Origin: Membranipora membranacea
Taxonomy: Eukaryota; Bryozoa; Gymnolaemata; Cheilostomatida; Membraniporidae
Direction of reading: 5' to 3'
DNA: 60,000 nucleotides
NCBI GenBank assembly: GCA_914767715.1
Contig: OU612067.1
Span: 20,560,162-20,620,161 of the forward strand
The notes beneath the pieces are model-generated. The model did no database searches. It had not been told where the DNA came from and saw only the letters and a list, made by a program, of their open reading frames with translations. The translations under genes were made by a program, and so were the position numbers. Of this stretch, positions 36,501 through 46,900 are shown piece after piece (position 1 is the first letter of the stretch; the number at the start of each line of letters is the position of its first letter).

Positions 36501-38658
36501 GTCAGCTTAGCTGTCTTCAGTGTCACATTCTCCTTTCTATAAAAAGAACAGAAATCACTATTCTACATTAGATTGTTCTGTTGCCACGGTAAACAGTCTA
36601 TAGGTAGAGAAACGCAAAAACAAATAGAAGACTAGTGTAAGCACTCAAACTGTGCCGGGATAGCTGGTAGTGACATTTCATTATCAACCACGTGTCCAAC
36701 AACAGGTGGAGTGGGAAAGGTGGTTGATAATGAAAGGCCACCACCAGCTATCCAAGCACAGTTGGAGCGCTTCAACTAATAGGAGACTAGAGCTTTATAA
36801 AAAAATAAGGTCCTGATAATTAAGAGTTGTTTGCACCATGGCTAAATATGCAATAATCAGATGACTCCATGTTATTCATGAGGGTTTCTTTACTTGAGAG
36901 CACAAAATTCAAACTAACATACATCCACATCTATCTGTGATGTCACTAAGTCACAGAATACTGCTTTGTCATTGCCGGATTTTCTTTATACTCACTTGGC
37001 CACTATAGATATGGCTGCTATGTTCATTGCACTGCTTATCAGAGAGGTATCTCCCGCTAGACAGATCTCTAAATATCTGAAACAGGTAGAATGGCTATAG
37101 ATACTAAGTGTAAAATTGTTGCTTCGATCTATCTCATCAAGAAGACAATGAGAGGTTTTATTAGACTTCTCTTAATAGTTCCAAGAAAAGGACACTGAAC
37201 TGTTCTTCCTGTTGCAATCTTATCCAACTCGGACTAAATCAATATAAAGTAGGAGGTGGCTCGGTGGTTAGAGCGCCGGACTTTCATCATGCAAGTGTTG
37301 AAAGTCGTGGGTTCGAATCCCACTGCAGTCCACTGACTACTGGGAGTTGTTGGACCCCCAGGTGTGCTCCGACCTGCCTACAAACTGAGAGCAAATTGGC
37401 GCAGTCATTGCAGCCTCGCCCTTAAGGCACACTATTTCGCCGCCACGATGTGGTGAGTGACTAACCATTGGGATTTTAACCAACATTTTTTTTTAACCAA
37501 CAAAAATGCATATGGTCAAGCGGTTTACACGTGGTAAATTGAAGTAAACATAGATCCTACACCTCAGAGAAACAAGAGTTGGCATGTGAATATTAATGGT
37601 AATATATCACTCATAACCATATGAATACTTGTGTTCAATGTTTATGGAACCACTTTATACTTTTTCAATAGAACAGCTGCTGGTTCGGCGAGCTCAGCAT
37701 GGCCGAGAGTGACTGCGGATTCTCTGATTGAGATATTTTTCTGTAGGGATAGGATAGATTTGATTGACCTCAAAGCACTCTGATAATGCTTCTTCATCAT
37801 TCCCGATCTATCCATTGCCAGCTTCTATAAAATTTAGATACAGACACATTATGGTCAGGTCCAGAGGTCAGCTAAGCAAATTTCTGAGTACAACAGTTCA
37901 ACTATGTAACTTACAAACTTTCAAAGTGAAGCTACCACGGGCAGTAAACCCAGCATCATGTGTTCAGTCCATGATCTTGCATATATGCGTGTAGTTTTCA
38001 AAAAGCAAAGCTCTGGTATCGTCAAACTATGATGATAATTTCATGATGAGGTCACAATCTCATCTGCATCTTATCGTTTACCAGGAGATTCTCTTACCTT
38101 GTCAAATGATTGGCCGAGCTCCACGGCAGCACATTCGAGGCATATGAATAGCTTTGCATCACCGACCAGATTTAGCTGCTTCAGAGAGGCTTGCCCTCTG
38201 GCATCCAACATTCGAAAGAACTCTTCAGCTTTCCTATAATTTAACAGTTTTATTGACATATAGAACACTCTATACAACATTTGTGCCCAGTGCAAGCAGT
38301 ATCTGCAATATTGTTACATATGCATGGTTGAGTCAAAGCCGGTATTTTTCCCATGACTGTTCTAAGCAGATCAGCCCTCAAATGATTTGAACGACATCAC
38401 AGACAAGCAATAATGATAGCCTAATGCAGTACAGTTTAGGTTGCAACATCTAGGCCAATAACGTGTGTATGAACATGCAGCCTATTTTATTAGCTGTTCT
38501 GAAAGGGTTTAATCTGTCCTTCAAATAAAAAAAATGTGAGTCGTATGTAAGGTGAGTCCAAGAGAGACCTCACATGTGTTAATATCCTACCGTAGCACAG
38601 GGGTGGTTGCTACTCCTAATGATGATGCGTGGCCTTTTAGTCTGTTTAATTGAGACAT
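33155..38658 (-). CDS. ORC6: Origin recognition complex subunit 6 (7 exons)
   Basis: Exons in order: 38658-38591, 38233-38098, 37824-37661, 37076-36996, 36536-36430, 35936-35853, 33300-33155. All phases agree and give 261 residues (human ORC6 has 252). Family landmarks: LRKAEEFFRMLDARG near the start, SGMMKKHYQSALRSIKSIL followed by LSLQKNISIRESAV (the helix-rich TFIIB-like middle domain), a second repeat with LTDLAACSKSMLDKIKVHM, a basic SSPRKRKF stretch, and the conserved C-terminal NYEVWKQKIL peptide. ORC6 works in origin licensing in the nucleus; the C-terminal peptide contacts ORC3 in animals. The last exon contains a donor-like GTAAGT at its fourth-last codons, so a spliced alternative end cannot be excluded. 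Initiation is at the only in-frame ATG of exon 1. Confidence 0.92.
36182..36259. repeat. Perfect 39-bp tandem duplication in ORC6 intron 5
   Basis: Two identical head-to-tail copies (36182-36220 and 36221-36259) starting GGTTTGAGATTCTTGG. Identity suggests a recent event. Confidence 0.9.
36639..36772. mobile_element. Fold-back element in ORC6 intron 4
   Basis: The left arm AAGCACTCAAACTGTGC...GGATAGCTGGT...TTTCATTATCAACCAC is mirrored by the right arm ending GCACAGTTGGAGCGCTT, about 52 bases per arm with scattered mismatches around a short spacer. No clear target duplication was seen. Confidence 0.8.
37252..37445 (+). mobile_element. tRNA-derived SINE, copy B (ORC6 intron 3)
   Basis: This is the best preserved copy. 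A D-arm-like GCTCGGTGGTTAGAGC (A box) and GGGTTCGAATCCCACT (B box and T-arm) form a tRNA-like head of about 80 bases, followed by the shared body CAGGTGTGCTCCGACCTGCC, GAGAGCAAATTGGCGCAG and a TAAGGCACACTATTTCGCCG end. The anticodon region is replaced by an extended stem, so it is not a functional tRNA. Its orientation is antisense to ORC6. Confidence 0.88.
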
Positions 38659-40963
38659 TATCGCAAGCTGATCAGCGGGTTGACTTCTTGCTGCAAATAG
38701 AATGAAAAATAAAAATGTCAATCATGTTTAACCAGTAGCCTGCCTCTTCTAAAAGCCCAAATCGACACAGCCCATGAAGATGTATACAGTATATTTTGTG
38801 ATTTCATGATATTTGAATATATTTTTTTGAGATTGTGTGATACATAAACCTTCCCCAGTATACGATATGGTCCATAGATGGATAACTGGTTCTGGTAGTA
38901 TTTACACCTGGGATGGCAATAAGTGGGTGAAGGCATAGGCCTAAGTAAACAAAACATAACTGAAAGCCACACCCAACCATTGCCTGTAGGTGATAGCGGA
39001 CACCTACATGTCAACTGTTGTGATGTATCTGAGCTGAAAACCTTCACAATATCAATATGAGGCTATTATATAAATAAAAAAATAGCTTGTCTTGTCATAA
39101 TAGGAGTATTCCACAATAAATATGTTATTGTTATATGATCATAGTACAGGTACCGGGAAGAATGAGCGATGAAGCAAATTATCACTGTAGCTTCGCTAAG
39201 ATTTATAGCTTTATCGTTCTTCAAATTGACAAATTCGATCCCGGCTTTTGTTCACTCAGGATGTATGTAAAGGAGTAGGCTTGTATAGTACGATCCATTT
39301 ACTCATTGGACTTGGTTCTATCTAACAACAATTAAGCTATTTTGGAACACTTCACTGTCTGTTCTTCTTAGGAACATCACCCGCTAGGCATGGGCCCCTG
39401 GGACTTACATGCCTTTACTTTGCCAATGTCCAGTATGGGTGTATGATGCTGGACATGATCAATGTTGTCTGGAGCCATACATTGGCAAAGTAAGTAAGGC
39501 ATGTATTGTAACAGTAAGTCCCAGGGGCCCATGCCCCTAGGCTATGTATACATACCTCAATTAATCTATTGTGGAATGTATGTATAATAGTCTAGATGGC
39601 ATTCTTTCAAAATTAACATTGCATTAAACACTGACCAAATTATACTGTTTGGTTGGTACAGTATCTTTTCCATCCTCATCATGAATAATAAGTTAGCAAC
39701 AATTACCTCCTCTTGTCTTACTTCAATTCAAAAGACACCATAAAAAATCAAGTCAAACATTGCCAGAGTGCCACTAGGTTTTACAGTAGACCTATCCTCG
39801 ACATATTTGAAACATATAATAAACTTGGCGTTTATTGTCCCTTAGTTTGAGATATAGTCATATAACCCTGCTCCTCACTCACTACGCTTACCTTCCCTCC
39901 TTTGATTCCCTCCAAATTTTCTGTTGACGGAAGCAGCTAATAAATGTGAATAGTCCAACTGTTAAAATTCATCTTATCCAACCAGAATTCTCAACTTCTG
40001 TATCTAGCCAATCAAAGCGATGGTCTCAGTCACATGTGTATAAAGATGGAAGCCCCCATCAGCTGGCATGGAAATTTAGAAATTTGTTGACAAACTCTCA
40101 TATTTCTGGCCCTCAGGAATGACTGCTCCTGGGTATTAGATCAAAATTAGTTCCTAGATTACCTTTACCCCTAGAGCAGCCCTCAATTGCTATATTAATA
40201 TAGTAGTAGAGAATATGATTTCTTTTTTAAGACATTGTTTGGTTGATTCACAAGGATTTGACTGGAGAGGCGAGTAAGTAACAGTTACTCCTTGATTAGA
40301 CTTCACTCAGAGTCTTATAGAGAGAGAGGGGGTGGGGATAGTTGGTATACTTTACCTTAGTAGTCTAGTGTGAAGTTTCTGCTCTGGGGCTATGCAATCT
40401 TCTCTTTCATTGGTTTGGCTGGAATACTTTACTACTTTGTTATGATATTTTGGCCTATCTATGTATTGTATGTAGCCTATTATTATTTATCCTCATATTA
40501 TGATAATGGTTTTACGTTACACTCACAGGCCGAGCAATTGCTCTGCAGTGTCTTTGCAAGCCTAGTAGTGTGTTCAGGTACCCCAGTCAGTGTTCAACTG
40601 AAGGCTGCATCACCTGTCCCTTTATTTATTATCTGATCTAAAGTGTTTTGAGTTGGGTTTGTCGCCCGCTGATGAGTGTCTACAACCCAACCCCTTTCTG
40701 TTACCAACCCACCAAATGTCAAATTTTCTGTTAACCTTTTATGCAAACGAATGCCGAATTGGCAACCACTAGATGCCATATATATGGATATCCAGAGGTT
40801 GCCAAAAAGGTCTATGCATCAAGGTAGGTTCTTACCACATCTAAGGGGTTGAATATATTTGAAACCTCTTGTCTTGGCGCCTTAGGCCACTCTCAGCTAC
40901 CTCATGCAGTTAATCAAGCATCTGTATGTTTTTTTGGTTAACAGGTCAACAAATTGCAGCACT
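38659..40963. other. Divergent intergenic region ORC6 / SRFBP1
   Basis: This 2.3-kb stretch separates two head-to-head genes and should contain both promoters. An acceptor-like TTTTTTTGGTTAACAG just before the SRFBP1 start suggests an upstream untranslated exon. The hydrophobic open frame at 40370-40636 starts at GTG without an ATG and is not supported. A large palindromic element occupies 39384-39541. Confidence 0.5.
39384..39541. mobile_element. Palindromic element between ORC6 and SRFBP1
   Basis: The left arm CTAGGCATGGGCCCCTGGGACTTAC...TTTGCCAATGT (in parts: GCATGGGCCCCTGGGACTTA, then ATGCC, then ACTTTGCCAATGT) pairs with the right arm ACATTGGCAAAGT, GGCATGT and TAAGTCCCAGGGGCCCATGC. Arms are about 50-60 bases with one small insertion; the spacer is about 50 bases. 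It is a fold-back element in the shared promoter region. Confidence 0.85.
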
Positions 40964-43900
40964 ATGGATGAACATGATGATACAAAGCCTGCAGCACAGC
41001 TTCACAATGAAAAAGGTAGGTCTAAAGTTTGGTAAGGTGTAAGTGCATTATTTTGCACTGTTAGGTTGAGCCGAGAGAAAAGGCAGTAGATGCAGACATC
41101 AATGTTAAGCCATCATATTCCGAACCCTGTGTTCAACTTCTCATTCCGTGTCAGCCTTATTAGGCTTAGTCTCATTTGATGAAAACCTAGTGATAAACTG
41201 CTAGTGAGAAAATATACACTGGCCTAATTGCTTGGGCCGCAGCTTTGTTGTCTGGATGTCCCTTATTTTTTGGTTGTTTATAGACCTTACACTACAGTAT
41301 TATGACATGGGGAAAGTTTCTTTTTCAGAATTTTTTGTGTGAATTTATAAGTCAGTTTACTCTATATTGGTTTGTTTACAGTTGATGGGAGAAAACTGGA
41401 CAGCCTTCACGCAGCATCTATGGATTATAGACAGCTTGCTGCTATGGTAAGGATAAAGCAAACCAGGAATTTTTTTTGTTTACACCAAAATAATTAGCTA
41501 TATTTGATCACCAGCACATGTGCGTCAGCCAAGTCATTGTGCCATAGTGTCTGAATTAATTTGAAAGTGCTTCATTCTATAAATTTAAACCTGACCAAAA
41601 CACAAATTGATATTGTCAGCTTACGATAGCAAAATCCAAAGGAGTCATTCAGAGGAAGTCACAGTGTAAATCTGCAGGCAGCGTGATATTGTATGGTGAT
41701 GGAGTACAAATAGAGGGTTATTATGATTCAAGGCCTACATTGATTTACAAGGATCTAAAGTTGTCATACAACCAATTCTGAGTTGCCCAGATATGACAAT
41801 TGTCTTCAATTCTCAATGCTGCGAAGAAAGTCACTTCACCTTAGCAATAGCACATTGGGTTTCTTCTCTGATAGTAAGCCTTTTGCATCTTGAGTGATAT
41901 CTGTATGCCCAAAATTAAATTATCCATTTGAAGATTGATGGGATGAAGAAGCATGTCAATACAGCGAAGAAGAATGTTATCAATAAATTATCACGCAGAA
42001 TCAAGATTCTCAAAAGCAAAAAGTAAGGTGTGAGAGAGAGAGAGATAAATTGGTGATAGTCGTCTTGCGTTCAATCTCTAACAGTTTCAACAAAATGCAT
42101 CATAATTATTGTGATTCTTTACAAGAGGGGTGTTAAAACTCTAAAGCTACGTTTACATTGTCAACTAATCTGCATAATTGAACAACACCGACATACCATA
42201 ACTGTCGGCAGTAAATGTCGGTGTAATATAGGTTATAACGATTTTGCTTTTACACTAGATTTGTCGGTCTAATGACTCTACCCTGATATATCAAACAAGC
42301 AACTATATTGACCAATCAGCTACCATTTTGTGACAATATTATCCCTGACAATAGCTGGCATTTAACCTTGACATTGACACAATTGGTATTCTGACCTGTT
42401 GACCTGAATGACCTACATATCTGTGTATTAATTGGCTATGTATCAATGGAATCGGACCCTGTGTCATTCATTCTGTGACATGATCACAGAGCAACGATTT
42501 CATTAAACTCCGATTAGTCTGCACCGACACAATGTTTACATTAGAAGATTTGTCGGTATTGAATGTCGGTGTTGTTCAAATAGGCAGATTAGATGACAAT
42601 GTAAACGCAGCTTAAGTTTTCAACCATCTCATTGATTTGGAAGCAAATTAGGAGTTGCCTTTCCTAAAGTTGGTAATGGGTAACTCCCATTAAAGTAGTT
42701 TTTTCTCTCACTGCCCTGAATGTGCTGCCCTGAATGACTGCAATTGCTCATTGATCGATTCAAATATCGTGCAGAACTCATTTTTGTTCTCTGCTGTGAC
42801 CCCTAACTTTATTTCTTAAAAAAGCTCTGTCATTAATCTGAGTGAAAGTAAACACGATGCAAAAAGTACTAAGAAATAATAGATAGGTTTTTTTACGTAA
42901 ACTGGCCTTGATATATTCAAGTATGGTTAACAGCCTTACCCTATCAACTGTTTGGCCTTATCAGGCAGCTTGCCTGTACATACTGTACTATATACGCTCA
43001 CCTTTGACTTTTACATTTATTATAGAAATGCTGAAGAGAGTGATAATATCAAGAACAAATCTCAGAAACTTATAGAAGAGATAGCCATGATAAAGGTAAA
43101 CAATACACCTTTATTAATGAATGTGAGAAGCACCCTTTTTGTATGCTTTTGACTTTCTTTAGTATCGAAAAATTTGTCATGCGGATGTCTATTATGCCAA
43201 CGAACATGAGGGATGGTTGTGGATAAAGTTGCAGTTCACAGTGAGGTCAGTGCGCGTGGACTTGACATGTATAGATAGATTTATCTAAGATAAGTTAATA
43301 TCCTTTGAGATTTTCCCACCTCTTGCACCCTGCTACACCTGAAATCAGCTTGCCAGGTATAACCTATACTATTTTCCAAATCAAGTTTTTTATATCCATC
43401 AACATAGTATTTTAATGTTTGTGATTCTGCCGATTGATTTTTGGGGATATAATATGAGACCAGGCATATGATAAAATACAAAAAAGAACTAGTGTATTGT
43501 GGCACATGTTATCGTGAAAATTTTTTATAATTTTTTCAAAATATGATGGTATGGTACTCCTTATTGTTTTAGGCTATGGAAATCAGTAGGATAGCCAAGT
43601 TTTCTCTCGCTAATGAGGAAACTGTTGATAATCTTTCAAGGAAGGTGAGTTATACAGAACACATGCTGTAATGTCTACGTAAAGATTTAAATCCTACAAT
43701 ACCAGCGTCATATTCTAGACTTTTTTTGATCCCGATGCAACTGCAGGCGATTCTGTAGTTTGAAATGGCAAAATATTAACTGAATACAAATTTTAATAGC
43801 TCTGGATTGTTATCAAACTGCTCAGAGAATTTTGTCTGATGTGGAAATAGGAATGCATTTCAGGCTCCCTTTTTACAGTGTTGCTCATTGTTTGTATTTA

Positions 43901-46900
43901 ACCCAGAGCTTAAAGTCGATGGTTTTTTTTTTTACTTTATTGGCATCTTATTTATTTGTCGGCATGGTTAATTAACAGCGACTCAACCACATCACATTAT
44001 AAATGAATGCCCTACTAGTTAGCTTACTTAAAGTGACCTCATAATTAGCTAAATCAGGGAGTTTGAGACCCGAACTCCCTGGCTAAATTTAACTCAAGCT
44101 GATATTAACATCTGCATGTTCATTTAGGGTAAGGTAACTCCTCACTTGCTGAGTCTAACTCGACTAGCTGAAGATAAATCGCTCAAGGTGTACGTGCAGA
44201 AGTGGAGATCGGAGCACAATGATTGGAGAATACTGGCTAACTTTATTTTGAGTAAGAACACGAGTCGTCACTTCAAACGTAGCGAACAGAAGAAAAAACT
44301 CACAAAGGATAGTCTACTGATCGAGAAGGAACTCATCCACGCCCGACTCAAACAGAAGGTAACCTCTAGCCTCAGTTCTCATGTCTATTTTGGGTTATTT
44401 TGGTAGCTCTCTCCAGCAACAAAGCTTGTCAAATCGTGGTAGGTAGCACCAATACGTTTTATCTGTCACTTTACTGCTATATATATATATATATATCGAC
44501 CGTTTATAATCATGTGTTTTTGGAAATTGTGACACCCAACAGTGTGAAAACTGTAACAAAATGAACAGTTGCTCGTGGTGCTTAATTTTGATCCACTCAA
44601 CAGATGGCGTATTATCGCATGCATATAAAATGATGTACATGAAATAATTCATCTAGCCCCCACAAGGAATTAGTGTGAGGACCTGAAGTTAAATTATATT
44701 ATTAGGGAAGGGAACGCATAAGGTATTGAATTGGCGATAAGTCAATATTGCTCAATTCTTTAGTTTGGAGTTACAATAAGATATTTCACATCCTATGTTG
44801 CAAAACAGATTATAAATATAGTGAGTTAACACACTGATTTCGAGATTACACTATTAGTATGTGTATCTCTGATCGATAGAGCTTCTGTCGCAAATACTGA
44901 GCACCTACATTTGGCTGAAAGAGAGGACAACTTTAATTTTATCAAACAGACATGATCGAAACAGAATTACCTAGCTCTGCATTATTAGTTCTCTTTTCTG
45001 AGCTTAGGCTAGCAATACACAGTTTCGATGTCACTTTTCTTGTCAAAAACATGTGCTAAATGCTCTTCTAAAACGGTTAAAAGGTGATATCAGATTTTCT
45101 AAATATAAATTAGAATATTTTAACAAGGAATGAGAAAATGATAAGTGTATATCCAAAAGTTTGGGTAATCATCCATACGTCTCCTAAATACTGAATTTCA
45201 GCTGCACTCAAGCTAAGTGAATTAATTCACTCTCTATCGATCAGAGATATACATGCAATAGTATATCACGTCATCAGTGTGGTGAGTTAATGTGTTGAGC
45301 AATGGCAGACAAACTTCCCCCCCTCCCTCCCCCTTCGGCCAGAATATCAGATATCGAACTACCCTTCACACATAGAACATATCGAAATCCGTCTGATCTA
45401 AACGCTTTCCACCTTGAATCTTTATAGGTCCACTGGGATTTTACAGTAATGTCAAAATCACTTGGAACTCCGTGATCCAAGTAATTATTGCTTATTGAGC
45501 TTGGTATATATGTGATCAGGGACTTCCCTCGTAGCAATCATCTCATACTCGTCATCAGCATCAGAATTATCTGATAAGTTGTCTGGGTTGTCAGCGCTGG
45601 CTGTCACTGAAGTATTCTCATAAGCGTGACCATCGTCGATGCTCGACTGTTTCAGTGAGCTTACTTTGTGGTTTACGTAGGACGGGCTGTTGTCTGGATC
45701 GCTGTATACTGTGTCATATTCGGAGGGAGCAGTGGGCCCTACAAAGAAATAAAAAAAAACTATGAAAGATCAAAGCAAAATGCTTGTCTTACTATCGGAT
45801 CCTAGCCTCCCCATGCCTAGTGAATTGTTTTCACAGGCTCTCTAGTTCAACCCATTGCACTCTATATAGCTGGAACCTGACAGGACATATCCCTGTTGAT
45901 GTCTTGGGATTGATTATAGCTAAATCAACTCACTTGCTTTTACTGACTGTTCTGATTGGCTCAACTCTGACTTCACCTTGACCTCATTGACATCTTCTGC
46001 ATCATATCCAGATTCATCACTTTGTGGTCTATGTAAAGGGAAATCAAGTAATTGTGAGTTTCCAAGGTCATATGACGTAACAATGACCATCCAAATCGCA
46101 ATAACTGACTTTTGTGTAGCAATCCCAATAAATTTATGCAGTTTAAAATTCAGCGTCATAAATTTAATTCAAGATATGAAACCAACTTCGGATGCACAAA
46201 AAAGTCTCAGCAACTTACCGTTGTCTTCTCCTCCTGCACACCATCACTACTATCACACACACTATCACAACTGCTATCACCGCCCCTACTGATGCTGCCG
46301 GTATAACTATCTTCTGTTGTGCTGACAGGCCTCCTGTCTTCGCTTCTGTTTCATTGCTTCTCACTGATAATGATTTCATAGCAGTAAAAGTATTAAGACA
46401 TCGTGGAGATTTCTGGAGAAATATTGTTGCGACCAGAGCTTTTGTCTCAGAGCATCAAATAAAGTATCCGGTTTGAAAGATTACGTGATTAATGTGATAA
46501 TGATTAGATGGACCAGCAAATACTATGGAAGAGAGTTTTAAACTCAGGGCTGCTTTTAATATTTCCAGGAATTGCAAGCGTGCAGTTTGAAAGAAACATG
46601 TTGGAGTTCTATTTCTGTAGCTTTTTAGAAGGAACTCTTATTTTTGCAAATTAAAGTTCATATACAGACTTGTACTAATCGGTGTTTGTAAGTATGATTC
46701 AACACTATACTATATACTACAAGTTCGCTCCCTTTCAAATGAAAGCCGCAGTTTGAAAGAGTGGAAGCAACTCCAAAGAATTTGATCAAAGTTGATCTTG
46801 TCTCAATCTATATTTACCACACTGAGGTTCTAGTGACCAGGTCAGGTTACTTAGACATGTTATCTTCTCCTGGCTGAACTTAGAATAGCCTGAGTTGCAC

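Noticed and set aside
37252-37333. Possible tRNA gene
   Set aside because: The A and B boxes look good, but the anticodon arm is abnormal and the same head-plus-body recurs twice, so it is a SINE.
40370-40636. Hydrophobic 88-codon frame resembling a small membrane protein
   Set aside because: Starts at GTG with no ATG, has no family match and lies in the SRFBP1 upstream region.
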